From NCBI GenBank assembly GCA_032250895.1, contig JAVVEZ010000010.1, positions 1 to 59,127 on the forward strand: DNA of 59,127 nt. Reading direction: 5' to 3'. Position 1 is the first letter of the stretch, and every line of letters starts with the position of its first letter. Both the position numbers and the translations under genes were made by a program. Of the stretch, positions 9,249 to 18,160 are shown one piece after another. The stretch comes from JAVVEZ01 sp032250895 (GTDB lineage Bacteria > Pseudomonadota > Gammaproteobacteria > Pseudomonadales > Pseudohongiellaceae). The notes under the pieces are model-generated. The model made no database searches. It saw only the letters and a list, made by a program, of their open reading frames with translations, and was not told where the DNA came from.

Positions 9249-12185
9249 TCAGAAGTTGGCGCGCATCCCGACCCTGAAATTTCTGCCGATGGTATCGAAG
9301 AAGGTGGGGTTGGTGCCACCCGCGCCGACCCCGATCAGGGGGGGATCCTTGTCGAACAGGTTCTGGATCGACGCAAACAGCTGCAGCTCGGTTTCACCCA
9401 TGGTGAAACCATAGGATCCGTTCAAACTCCATACCACATAATCCGGCACAGTGTTGTCATCGATGCTGTTGACGGCCTTGTCATCGAAATTGCTGTTCTC
9501 GGGTCCGAAGCGATCCGCCTGAATCCGGCCCTTGCGCACGAACCTGGCCTGCGTCGTCACCACGACCGGTCCCGTGGTCAGACTGGTTATCCACTGTCCC
9601 GTCCATTTTGGCGACGCCGCCCAGTCCGCCAGGAAGCCATTGGTGGCACCCGTCACACCAGCGATGTCACGAGTCAGGCCGGGGTTGGCCGGATTCGGCT
9701 GAATCAACTGCTGGAAGGTACGATTGGCAATGATGCGGGTGGACAGGGTGCCAAAACCAAACTCGCCAACCCAGTCCGCCGTAATATCCATGCCCTTGAC
9801 ATTGTAGGTGGCAAAGTTGAAGGCCTCCGGATTGACCTGGGTGATCCTGGCAAAGCCGCCCACCGGGTCATTGGGGTCCAGCAGCTCCCCGTCTATGCGT
9901 GAGCAGAAGACCGGATCCTTGTCAAAGAAACAGCCGTCCAGAGTCAGGCCGACGCTGGCCGGGGTGATGGCGTCCGTAAGCTTGATGCGATACAGGTCCA
10001 CACCCAGCCGGACATTCGCATTCGTTGGGGTCAGCACGATCCCCACCGTGGTGGTATCCGACTTCTCCGGCTGCACTTCCAGACCGCCCTTGAGATTCAG
10101 CACACAGGGATCACCGGTGAAGGTAAAGGCGCCCAGGCTGAGATTGTTGGTCCACTGGTTGCTGCAGAAACCAAAGGGGCTGCCCGAGGGAATGATCTGA
10201 CCATAGTACAACTCACGGAAGTTGGGTGCCCGGATGTCGCGGGACTGGGAGCCGCGCAGGGCCATCCAGTCGGTCACATTCCAGTTGCCGTTCACCTTCC
10301 AGGTGGTAATACCCCAGTCGAACTTTTCACCTTCGATACCCGTGCCAATGCCGGCGGTGTTGGTGTACTCGGAGCGTCGGACCGCCCCCTGGATATTGAT
10401 CCTGTCGGTGACCGGAACGTCCAGCTCGGCAAAGAACTCGAACACCTCGACATCGCCGCCAAAGGTCTCGCCGTACTGGATCAGATAGTCGGTACGGATA
10501 TGATCCGGCTGGCTCTCGTCGGCAATATTGGCGATCTTTTCATCACGGTAGGAACCCCCGATCGCCGCCCGTACCGGGCCGGCGCCGAAGCCGCTGAAAA
10601 CTTCTCCGGAGGCGACAATCTCGATGATGTCCTGCTCGACATTGGTGTTTTCCTGCAAACGGCCAAAGGCAAAATCAAAGGCTTCCGGCGTGATATTGTT
10701 GGTACCGAAGATATTGATCGGCACACAGCCTTCCGCCAGCCTCGGATCGATCAGCGAATTGGGGTTCACACCATCGCGGGTGACACGGCACACCGCATTG
10801 CCATTGCCGTCATCCACCGCATCCAGTGCGAAATTGAAGCGCTCGGCGTGGCGGTTGTCCTCGACCGCCTGTACCCGCTCGGAGCGGCCGTACTGATAAT
10901 ATGCATCCCAGGTCCACGAGGTATCCCAGAAGCTGCCGCTGAAGCCCAGGGCGAAGCGGTACATCTCGGTACCGGTCTTGTTGAGCGTGCTTGCCTGCTC
11001 GGAAAAATCCTTGTTGATGAAGCAGGGTCCGGGGAAGCCGGCACAGGGATTGTTCTCAAGCTGGTTCAGATAAAAATTGTCAGGTTGAAGAAGGCCAAAG
11101 TTCAGGTCCAGCGAACCCTGAGGAGACAGCGTATCGACATCGCCGTAGGAACCTTCCGCAAAAAAACTCAGTTTGTCATTGATCTCGTGATCATAGGCGG
11201 CGAACAGCACCTGGCGGTTGATATTGGAACGCAGGTTGGTATAGAGATAGGGATGACGGCCATCGCCCCCCACATTGAAGGGACCCGGACCCGCGAAAGG
11301 CTGTGTACCCGTTCCGGACTCATCCAAAGTCTGCCCCAAAAGCGGAAATACACCAGTGGTATTGATATTGGCCGTCGTGGCATTTTCCCGGAACACGAAA
11401 TTGGGCAGATCGTTGGTGGCGAAATTTGTATTGGTCTGAATCTGGGCCGCCCGCGCGCACCAGTCCCGGGCCTCGGCACAGCCAGTGATGGCCTTCATGT
11501 TCTGGGACTCAAAACCGATCACGAAATGACCCGCCTCACCGACTGCTGCCCCGTAAGCCAGGCCATAATGGTAATCGGCACCGTCGGTCTCGTCGGTATT
11601 GCCGTAGTCGGCCTGAAACTTGCCGCCTTCCAGGCGCCGGTTCAGCAGCACATTGGTGACCCCGCCTATGGCACCGGAGCCATAGGATGCCGAGGCCCCG
11701 CCGGTGACCACTTCCATACGGTCGATCAGGATGGAGGGAATGAAGTTCAGGTCAACGCCATCACCCTGGTTGGTCGGCACATGACGACGGGAATCCACCA
11801 GAGTCAGAGTGCGGGAGCCAAAGAAAGGATTGAGGCCCCTGAGATTGGCGATGTTGCTGCCGTTGAAGAAGTTGGCGCCGGCATTGGCTGTCGGCGTGTT
11901 GTTGCCGACGTTGGAGGGCAATTGTGCCATCGCGTCGCCAATATTGACCAGCCCCAGGCTGTTGATCAGGTCGCCACCGACGACGGTGGTGGGCTGGGCA
12001 TTGCTGAAGTCGTCCCGGCGGATACGAGAACCGGTCACGGTGATTTCTTCCAGCGCAGCCTCTTCCTCATCATCTGCGGCGAAGGCGCTATTGCCTGCCC
12101 CCGCGCCCAGGGCGACTACGGCCGCAGCCACTGACCATGCGAGTTTTTTGCGAGCGGATAGATTAAAGAAATGTTTCTTTGACAT
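9249..12185 (-). CDS. TonB-dependent outer-membrane receptor
   Basis: A 978-residue outer-membrane receptor that would import a ligand using TonB energy. An N-terminal signal peptide (about 1-36, ending NSAFA) is followed by an acidic stretch and a TonB box, EEITVTGSRIRRDD. The plug domain follows (PTTVVGGDLINSLG, NIANLRGLNPFFGSRTLTLVD, IDRMEVVTGGASASYGSGAIGGVTNVLL), then a long beta-barrel with several paired cysteines in predicted loops, ending IQNLFDKDPP and a terminal phenylalanine (RVGMRANF). An AGGGGAGT ribosome site lies just before the ATG. This is the large receptor type common in Caulobacter, sphingomonads and marine gammaproteobacteria; the ligand cannot be read from sequence. It occupies the place where Pseudomonas has damX between aroB and gltB. 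Confidence 0.93.
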   Translation of the reverse strand: MSKKHFFNLSARKKLAWSVAAAVVALGAGAGNSAFAADDEEEAALEEITVTGSRIRRDDFSNAQPTTVVGGDLINSLGLVNIGDAMAQLPSNVGNNTPTANAGANFFNGSNIANLRGLNPFFGSRTLTLVDSRRHVPTNQGDGVDLNFIPSILIDRMEVVTGGASASYGSGAIGGVTNVLLNRRLEGGKFQADYGNTDETDGADYHYGLAYGAAVGEAGHFVIGFESQNMKAITGCAEARDWCARAAQIQTNTNFATNDLPNFVFRENATTANINTTGVFPLLGQTLDESGTGTQPFAGPGPFNVGGDGRHPYLYTNLRSNINRQVLFAAYDHEINDKLSFFAEGSYGDVDTLSPQGSLDLNFGLLQPDNFYLNQLENNPCAGFPGPCFINKDFSEQASTLNKTGTEMYRFALGFSGSFWDTSWTWDAYYQYGRSERVQAVEDNRHAERFNFALDAVDDGNGNAVCRVTRDGVNPNSLIDPRLAEGCVPINIFGTNNITPEAFDFAFGRLQENTNVEQDIIEIVASGEVFSGFGAGPVRAAIGGSYRDEKIANIADESQPDHIRTDYLIQYGETFGGDVEVFEFFAELDVPVTDRINIQGAVRRSEYTNTAGIGTGIEGEKFDWGITTWKVNGNWNVTDWMALRGSQSRDIRAPNFRELYYGQIIPSGSPFGFCSNQWTNNLSLGAFTFTGDPCVLNLKGGLEVQPEKSDTTTVGIVLTPTNANVRLGVDLYRIKLTDAITPASVGLTLDGCFFDKDPVFCSRIDGELLDPNDPVGGFARITQVNPEAFNFATYNVKGMDITADWVGEFGFGTLSTRIIANRTFQQLIQPNPANPGLTRDIAGVTGATNGFLADWAASPKWTGQWITSLTTGPVVVTTQARFVRKGRIQADRFGPENSNFDDKAVNSIDDNTVPDYVVWSLNGSYGFTMGETELQLFASIQNLFDKDPPLIGVGAGGTNPTFFDTIGRNFRVGMRANF

Positions 12186-12388
12186 TTTTAACTCCCCTTT
12201 TGTGTGTTTGCTTTTTTTATTTGCTTTTTTATTGCTATTTTTTTATCTTTTTGCTTTATCTTTCTGTTTTAAAAGCTATTAAACACTTAAAAATGTTCTG
12301 TTTTTTCACTTTTTTTGCGTATGGGCTTTCCTCCTTTTTGACAAAAACGGTTCAATTGTTGCACCAAAGAATAGGCAGTGCAAGCCCC
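12186..12388. other. AT-rich leader of the TonB receptor gene
   Basis: About 200 bases between the aroB stop and the receptor start are much richer in A and T than the surroundings. On the receptor strand they are almost free of pyrimidine-purine structure, with long A runs, and end in an AGGGGAGT ribosome site. This suggests a long untranslated leader; no clear -35/-10 pair or riboswitch fold was identified. Confidence 0.4.
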
Positions 12389-13498
12389 CTACTCAGGGCT
12401 TGCCGAACACAGGGCAGGCCCGGCCTGCAGGGTGCGGGCCAATATCCGGGCATCGACGTCGCCGCGCACCACGGCCTTGCCGATGGCGCCGAGCAACACA
12501 AAGCGGATATCTCCCCCCGTGGCCTTCTTGTCCCTGGCCATCAGTTCCAGGTACTGTGCCGTTGTGATGATGGCGGGCGGCGACACCGGCAATCCGGCCG
12601 CAGCGATCAGGGCTTTCGCGGCTTGTGCCTGTTCCCGATTCAGCATGCCCAGGCGCACTGACAGATCTGCCGCCATGACCATGCCCGCTGCCACCGCCTC
12701 TCCATGCAGCCAGTTGCCATAGCCCATGGCGGCCTCGATGGCATGACCGAAGGTATGCCCCAGATTGAGCGTCGCGCGAACGCCGCCCTCCCTTTCATCC
12801 AGGGCCACTATCCGGGCCTTGTCCTCACAGCTGACCCGGATCGCGTGAGCCAGACAGCTGCCATCGCGTTCAAGCAGCCTTCTCATATTCTGCCCGAGCC
12901 AGTCAAAAAAAGCCGGATTGTCGATCAGGCCATACTTGATGACTTCCGCCAGACCGGCACTGAGTTCCCGATCCGGCAGCGTATTCAGTGTGTCGGTATC
13001 GGCAAGCACGCACTGCGGCTGGTAAAACGCACCCACCATGTTCTTGCCCAGTGGACGGTTCACGCCGGTCTTGCCGCCGACCGAGGAGTCCACCTGGGAC
13101 AGCAGGGTCGTGGGTATCTGGATGAAATTCACGCCGCGCTGATAGGTCGCCGCCGCAAATCCGCTCATGTCGCCCACGACGCCCCCGCCGAGAGCCACCA
13201 GCGTGCAGGCTCGGTCAAAGCGGCGCGCCAGCAGGGCGTCGTAAATCGAGGCCACATGCTCCAGGGTCTTGTATTCTTCGCCATCCGGCAACACGACGTC
13301 AAAGACCGAATAATCCGCAAGCAGGCCCTTGATCCTGTCGAGGTACAGCGGTGCAACCGTCTCGTTGGTGACGATGCAGACCTGTTTGCTCCTGATATGA
13401 GGGTGCAGCAATTCTTTGTGCTGCAGAACGCCGGCGCCAATACGGATCGGATAACTGCGTTCACCGAGATCGACCCGGACTGTCTGAATAGCGGTCAT
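12389..13498 (-). CDS. aroB: 3-dehydroquinate synthase
   Basis: AroB converts DAHP to 3-dehydroquinate, the second step of the shikimate pathway, using NAD and a divalent metal. Signatures are DGEEYKTLEHVASIYDALL, the glycine-rich VALGGGVVGDMSGFAAATYQRGV, PTTLLSQVDSSVGGKTGVN, and the metal ligands in AEVIKYGLI, NLGHTFGHAIE and LHGEAVAAGM. The ATG at 13498 (MTAIQTVRVDLG) gives 369 residues, sits two bases after the aroK stop, and has GGGAAG upstream. It is the last gene of the pilMNOPQ-aroK-aroB run. Confidence 0.96.
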   Translation of the reverse strand: MTAIQTVRVDLGERSYPIRIGAGVLQHKELLHPHIRSKQVCIVTNETVAPLYLDRIKGLLADYSVFDVVLPDGEEYKTLEHVASIYDALLARRFDRACTLVALGGGVVGDMSGFAAATYQRGVNFIQIPTTLLSQVDSSVGGKTGVNRPLGKNMVGAFYQPQCVLADTDTLNTLPDRELSAGLAEVIKYGLIDNPAFFDWLGQNMRRLLERDGSCLAHAIRVSCEDKARIVALDEREGGVRATLNLGHTFGHAIEAAMGYGNWLHGEAVAAGMVMAADLSVRLGMLNREQAQAAKALIAAAGLPVSPPAIITTAQYLELMARDKKATGGDIRFVLLGAIGKAVVRGDVDARILARTLQAGPALCSASPE

Positions 13499-13500
13499 GA

Positions 13501-14028
13501 TCAAAGCTTCCCGGCCAGATGCTGAGCAATTTCCGCGCACACAGCCTTGGGTCCTCTGCGATGGGTGACGATGATGTAATCCGCGATCTCACGGTAGAGC
13601 GGATCCCTGATCTCCATCAATTCCGTCAATCTGGCCCGCGGGTCCTGGACATTCTGAAGCAGAGGCCTTTTCTGATCACGGCGGGTTCTCTCGGCCTGCT
13701 GGCTGACGGTGGTCATCAGATAGATTACCACACCGCGGCCTTGCAGGAACTTGCGGTTTTGACTGTCCAAAACCACGCCCCCGCCGGTGGCCAGGACCAT
13801 GCCCTTGCGCTCTGTCAGCTCGGCGATGATCTTTTTTTCCCTGAGACGAAATCCCGGCTCGCCTTCAACATCAAAGATCCAGGAAATACTGGCGCCGCTT
13901 CGTTGTTCGATTTCGGCATCCGAATCGACAAACTCAAGCTGCATTTCGCTGGCAAGCAGGCGACCAATCGTGGTTTTGCCGGCCCCCATGGGACCAACCA
14001 AAAAAATATTATCCAGTGAACTTTTCAT
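13501..14028 (-). CDS. aroK: Shikimate kinase
   Basis: AroK phosphorylates shikimate with ATP. The 175-residue protein has the P-loop GPMGAGKTTIGRLLA (about 12-26), the shikimate-binding region FVDSDAEIEQRSG, the Walker-B-like LATGGGVVLD, and the lid RTRRDQKRPLL. The ATG at 14028 follows an AGGAG sequence. It lies 72 bases after pilQ and directly before aroB, so pilus secretin and aromatic synthesis genes share a transcription unit, as in other gammaproteobacteria. Confidence 0.95.
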   Translation of the reverse strand: MKSSLDNIFLVGPMGAGKTTIGRLLASEMQLEFVDSDAEIEQRSGASISWIFDVEGEPGFRLREKKIIAELTERKGMVLATGGGVVLDSQNRKFLQGRGVVIYLMTTVSQQAERTRRDQKRPLLQNVQDPRARLTELMEIRDPLYREIADYIIVTHRRGPKAVCAEIAQHLAGKL

Positions 14029-14100
14029 TTCTCCTCGGTAAGACCCACGCGAACCCGGGAGCCTTCAACAGGGCTCTCCGACTCTGTCCGCGCTGGGTCA

Positions 14101-16350
14101 TCAGCGTAAATCATTGATGATGGATGGCGTAATAAATATCAGCAGCTCGGTTTTCGTCTGGTTGTTTTCCGTGCGTTTGAACAGATTTCCCAGGTAGGGA
14201 ATATCGCCCAGCAAGGGTGTCTTGGACACGGTGGTCGTGACCTCATCGCGAAAAACCCCGCCCAGCACGACCGTTTCCCCATCGTTGACCAGCACTCGGG
14301 TGGTCACGGCATTGGTGGAGATCGCAGGCACTGTGCCGCTGCCGGGAACGGCGGAATCCTGATGAATATCCAGCAACATGATGATCCTGCCATCAGGCGT
14401 AATCTGCGGCGTGACCTCCAGGGACAGTACCGCAGCAACAAACTCGGTGGTGGCCCCGCCAGCCGTGCCGCCAGCCTGCCCCTGGAAGGGGATCTGCAGG
14501 CCTGATTCTATGCGTGCCAGCTGCTTGTCCTGGGTGGTTACCTTGGGTTGTGCAATGACCTCGCCATTGCCGCTGGCCTCAAGCGCGGATATCTCCAGCT
14601 GCAAAAGGCCGCTGTTGCCGGCATAGCCCAGGGCAAAGGAGGACGTGGCTGCCGGCACCCCCAGATCCACCGCCAGGCCCTGCTGGAAATCCACCAGTTG
14701 CTGCAGCGCATTGGTGCCCGCGCCACCTGCCCCGGTGCCAGCGCCAACCTGGTTCAGATTGGTCGGCAATACATTACCCCCCACGATGAATTCATCTCCG
14801 GTATTGAAGGTATGCGACCCCCCCCAGCGGATGCCCAGCGCATCGCTGAACGACGTGGACGCATTCACAATTCTGGCTTCTATCAGAACCTGTTTGACGG
14901 GCACATCCAGCTTGCTCAACAAGGCTCTGACTTCCTGCAGGCTGCTGGCCACATCCTGTACGATCAGGGTATTGGTCCTGGCGTCCACCGTGGCGCTGCC
15001 CCGCTCGGACAAAATGCCGCGACGACCCTGGGCCTCAGCCCCAGCTGCCGCTGCGACGCCACCACCGGTACTGCGCAGCAGGTCCAGAATATCGGAAGCC
15101 ACAGCATAATTCACTTCTATGTATTCTGTTTGCAGGGGAGCCAGAGCTTCGACCTGACGATCGCTTTCCAGCGCCTGCAGTTCGAAGGTCGCTATTTCCT
15201 GGGCAGGCGCGATATACAGCACATCACCCACCAGACGCTGTCCCAGACCCCGGGTTCTGAGCACCAGGGAAAGCGCCTGATCCCACGGCACATTATCCAG
15301 CCTCAGGGTAATGTTACCACTCACCGTATCGCTGACCACCAGACTGAAGTCATTGAAATCCGCCAGGATCTGCAATACGGAGCGCACATCGATGTCCTGA
15401 AAATTCAGGGATATCCGCTCGCCGGTAAAATCAAAATCCGGTGCCTGCCCGGTGACTGCCGCAGCCAGTACCGGACTCACGGTCAACACATACTGCCCGT
15501 TGCTCTGATAAGCCAGATACTCAAACTGTCCCACCACATCCGCCACGATCTCCACATTCCCGTTTTCACGATAGACATCCACCCCGCGCACAGGCGTTGC
15601 AAAATCCGCCACATCAAGACGCACCTGCAGGGCCGGGGGCAGGCTGGCATCGGGAAATTCCAGCTCCAGTGTGTTGCCCGTCCGTCTGACATTCCCCACC
15701 AGGCCGCTTCTGGACAGGTCAATGATGATCTGTCCCTCGCCATTCTGACCGCGCCTGAAATCAACATTGGTAATGTCATTGTCGGCGCGTCCCGGCGCTT
15801 CCGGCTGAGCCTGTTGTGATGCGTTCGGGGCAGGTGCCTGTGCCTGTGCTGGAACTGGAGCTGGAGCCGGAGCCGGAGCCGGAGCTGGAACTGGAACTGG
15901 AACTGGAGCCGGAGCTGGAGCCGGAGCCGCAGCGAGTTCCGGCGGCGGTACAGCAAGGGCATCATCGCCAATGACAAAGACCAGGCGCTTGCCTTCCACC
16001 CGGGTGGTGTAGCGCGTGGGATTGCGAAGATTCACCACCATTCGCGTTCTGCCCTGGGCTTCCAGCACAGTGACGCTGTCCGCGCCGGCAAAGGCCAGGG
16101 GATAACGCTGGCTTTGCAGATGATTGCTGACGCCATCGAAATCCACGGACAGGCGTGCCGGATTTTCAGTCGCAAAGATTCGCGGCTCCCCAGGACTGCC
16201 ATCAAAGTCCAGCTGTATTTCAAAACGATCTCCCGGCAAGGACACAAAGCCAATGGCCTCAAGAGCAGTCTGGGCAAAGCCATGACCACTGAGCATTGTC
16301 GCGGCCATGGACAGCAACGCGATCATCAGAGCTCTGACATGCTTACGCAT
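14101..16350 (-). CDS. pilQ: Type IV pilus secretin PilQ
   Basis: PilQ forms the outer-membrane channel through which type IV pili exit. The start chosen (16350, MRKHVRALMIALLSM) gives 749 residues, a clear signal peptide ending GFAQ, and a GGGAGA ribosome site nine bases away; the longer in-frame version extends into the preceding gene. Domain order: AMIN domain (about 35-130), a proline-alanine-valine linker encoded by a hexanucleotide repeat, a second AMIN domain, an STN domain (ISLNFQDIDVRSVLQILADFN), a secretin N-domain with TNTLIVQDVASSLQEV, then the secretin core with VIAQPKVTTQDKQLARIESG and VVLGGVFRDE. It is the last of the pilMNOPQ genes. Confidence 0.95.
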   Translation of the reverse strand: MRKHVRALMIALLSMAATMLSGHGFAQTALEAIGFVSLPGDRFEIQLDFDGSPGEPRIFATENPARLSVDFDGVSNHLQSQRYPLAFAGADSVTVLEAQGRTRMVVNLRNPTRYTTRVEGKRLVFVIGDDALAVPPPELAAAPAPAPAPVPVPVPAPAPAPAPAPVPAQAQAPAPNASQQAQPEAPGRADNDITNVDFRRGQNGEGQIIIDLSRSGLVGNVRRTGNTLELEFPDASLPPALQVRLDVADFATPVRGVDVYRENGNVEIVADVVGQFEYLAYQSNGQYVLTVSPVLAAAVTGQAPDFDFTGERISLNFQDIDVRSVLQILADFNDFSLVVSDTVSGNITLRLDNVPWDQALSLVLRTRGLGQRLVGDVLYIAPAQEIATFELQALESDRQVEALAPLQTEYIEVNYAVASDILDLLRSTGGGVAAAAGAEAQGRRGILSERGSATVDARTNTLIVQDVASSLQEVRALLSKLDVPVKQVLIEARIVNASTSFSDALGIRWGGSHTFNTGDEFIVGGNVLPTNLNQVGAGTGAGGAGTNALQQLVDFQQGLAVDLGVPAATSSFALGYAGNSGLLQLEISALEASGNGEVIAQPKVTTQDKQLARIESGLQIPFQGQAGGTAGGATTEFVAAVLSLEVTPQITPDGRIIMLLDIHQDSAVPGSGTVPAISTNAVTTRVLVNDGETVVLGGVFRDEVTTTVSKTPLLGDIPYLGNLFKRTENNQTKTELLIFITPSIINDLR
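15851..15928 (-). repeat. In-frame hexanucleotide repeat in pilQ
   Basis: Thirteen consecutive units of GGA(A/G)C(T/C) are read here on the plus strand. They encode alternating Ala-Pro and Val-Pro in the periplasmic linker between the two AMIN domains. Changes in unit number would keep the reading frame and alter linker length. Confidence 0.85.
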
Positions 16351-16433
16351 CTTGGTATTTCTCCCGATCATTGGTGACTGGCAAGGACAAAAATCTGGAA
16401 ACCCTCTGTCCGTCATCTCGTTATTCCGGTAAT

Positions 16434-16964
16434 TCATTGCTGCAGGCTTATGGTCTGGGGACGCTCGATCCAGCCCCCGTCACCGCTGGGCACGATCTCG
16501 ACAATGTCCAGCTGGCTTTCACTGGCGGCAACGATACGTCCATAATTTTTACCCAGATGATTGCCCACCGTGACCCTGTGTATTCTTGTGGTCTCATCCC
16601 TGATCAAGGCCCATACCACGCCATCTCTGGAAACGGTACCCACCATGCTCAGACTGCCTATGGCAAACTCTTCCAGTGCCTCCTTGGGCCGGCTCAAGTC
16701 CGGCTCCACCTGTTTTACTGCCTCCGTGTCAGGGCTCCGGCTGCGCACGGGAATATCAAAGGGTCCGCGCAAACCCGCCGCACTATAGGTGAAGGCCTGA
16801 TAGGACACAAACTGCGGCAGTGGTTCTATCTGCCCGCCGGGGCGGCTCAGCGTGCGCTCGACATAAGCCTGAAGTTCCGGCAGATTGCTGTTGCTGTCAC
16901 AGCCCGCCAATACGCCGAACGCGATAAACAACAACAGGTTTCTGCTTGCATTGTCTTTATTCAT
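16434..16964 (-). CDS. pilP: Type IV pilus assembly lipoprotein PilP
   Basis: PilP is an inner-membrane lipoprotein that links PilMNO to the PilQ secretin. The 176-residue sequence starts with a lipoprotein signal peptide and lipobox GVLAGC (Cys about 22), followed by an unstructured stretch and the PilP beta domain near the C-terminus (SLSMVGTVSRDGVVWALIRD, RVTVGNHLGKNYGRI). Its start overlaps the end of pilO by eight bases, and pilQ follows 83 bases on, consistent with translation as one operon. Confidence 0.93.
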   Translation of the reverse strand: MNKDNASRNLLLFIAFGVLAGCDSNSNLPELQAYVERTLSRPGGQIEPLPQFVSYQAFTYSAAGLRGPFDIPVRSRSPDTEAVKQVEPDLSRPKEALEEFAIGSLSMVGTVSRDGVVWALIRDETTRIHRVTVGNHLGKNYGRIVAASESQLDIVEIVPSGDGGWIERPQTISLQQ

Positions 16965-17598
16965 TGTCAGAGTTGTAGCGATAGGTTCTGGCGGTAATCG
17001 TCATATCCAGTACCGTGCGATTGGTGCCCGCCGTAATGGTGAAGTCGTGCAGGGTGACAATACGCGGCAGGCTTGCCACGCCACTGACGAAGGTGCCGAA
17101 ATCGTGATACGCACCGGAAACCGTGATGGTAATCGGCAATTCCACATAAAACTCCTGAACCCGTTCATCCTGGAGCTGAATGGTCGAAAACTCCAGACCA
17201 CTACCCTGGCCGGTAAACGTAATATCTTCCAGAAGCCCCGGAACCTCTGTCTTGCCGGGCAGTTGCCGCAGCAGGGTACCAAAGGATTCCTCCATATCCA
17301 GCATCTGCTGCTCGTAAGCTTCCAGGTTGGCGGCCAGCACGGCCTTGGTTTCAAAGTCATTGCGCAGAGTCGTTTCCTGGGCGGTTACCGTGGCCAGGTC
17401 CTGCTGCAGATTTTTGATATGAAACCAGTACCCACCGGCCAGAAAGACGGAAAATATCGCAAGCACCAGGACTATCTTTACCGGCCCCGGCCAAACGCCT
17501 ATCGTTTCGATATCCCCCAAATCGTTCCAGTCAAAGGACTTCAGTTCCGACAGCAGTCCAAGCATGGATTGTTTGAAGGATTCATATCCTGCCTTCAT
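16957..17598 (-). CDS. pilO: Type IV pilus inner-membrane protein PilO
   Basis: PilO (213 residues) pairs with PilN in the inner-membrane alignment complex. One transmembrane helix is visible (IVLVLAIFSVFLAGGYWF, about 42-60), followed by a coiled-coil (about 62-115) and a ferredoxin-like periplasmic domain containing FYVELPITITVSGAYHDFGTFVSGVASLPRIVTL. The ATG lies one base after the pilN stop. The family is diverse but position and architecture fix the assignment. Confidence 0.93.
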   Translation of the reverse strand: MKAGYESFKQSMLGLLSELKSFDWNDLGDIETIGVWPGPVKIVLVLAIFSVFLAGGYWFHIKNLQQDLATVTAQETTLRNDFETKAVLAANLEAYEQQMLDMEESFGTLLRQLPGKTEVPGLLEDITFTGQGSGLEFSTIQLQDERVQEFYVELPITITVSGAYHDFGTFVSGVASLPRIVTLHDFTITAGTNRTVLDMTITARTYRYNSDNE

Positions 17599-17599
17599 G

Positions 17600-18160
17600 T
17601 CATTCCTGCTCCTGTCCCGGTGTGGTCACCCTGACCGTCAACTGGAAAAGATTGCCGGCATCCTCGGCCGCGCCGGCGTTCGCCCGTACCTGCTGCAAGT
17701 TGGGTTCGGCAAACCATTGTGAGTCATCCAGGGCCCGCATCAGGGCGGATACATGATTGTTGGTATCAGCAAGCCCCTCTATCTGTATACTGTCTCCGGT
17801 GCGGACAATCTTGTTGTAATAGACGCCTTCCGGCAGGGTTCGGGCCAGCTCATCAAACAATCTGACGATGAGCGGACGCGTACCCTGCAAATCCTGGATC
17901 ACCGACATTCTTTCGGTCAAGGCGGTTTTCTGGCTGCGCAATTCCCGGATCCTGGTCAACTTTGCATCCAGGATGGCGGTCTGATCGCGCAGATACTGGT
18001 TTCGCGCATTTTGATTGTTGATCTCGGTATTGACATATCTGTCGACCAGAAACAGCAGGCCGAAAGCGACGATGACAACACCGCCCAACACGACCAGGAA
18101 CTCCCTCTTCCTCTCTTCTCTGAGTTCTTCACGCCACGGCAGCAGGTTTATATTCGCCAC
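17600..18160 (-). CDS. pilN: Type IV pilus inner-membrane protein PilN
   Basis: PilN (186 residues) carries the short cytoplasmic N-terminal motif NINLLPWREELREERK that docks into PilM, one transmembrane helix (about 22-40), a coiled-coil and a periplasmic domain with LARTLPEGVYYNKI. Translation probably begins at a GTG whose first base is also the last base of the pilM TAG stop, a tight coupling. A GAGG sequence precedes it. Confidence 0.93.
   Translation of the reverse strand: MANINLLPWREELREERKREFLVVLGGVVIVAFGLLFLVDRYVNTEINNQNARNQYLRDQTAILDAKLTRIRELRSQKTALTERMSVIQDLQGTRPLIVRLFDELARTLPEGVYYNKIVRTGDSIQIEGLADTNNHVSALMRALDDSQWFAEPNLQQVRANAGAAEDAGNLFQLTVRVTTPGQEQE

Noticed and set aside
10500..12134. 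A 544-codon open frame on the plus strand opposite the TonB receptor
   Set aside because: It is antisense to a gene with clear signal peptide, plug and barrel; its translation shows no family motif. Long antisense frames arise from the codon bias of the GC-rich gene.
15851..15928. Regular repeats considered as a CRISPR array
   Set aside because: The unit is six bases, has no spacers and lies in frame inside pilQ. No CRISPR array was seen anywhere in the window.
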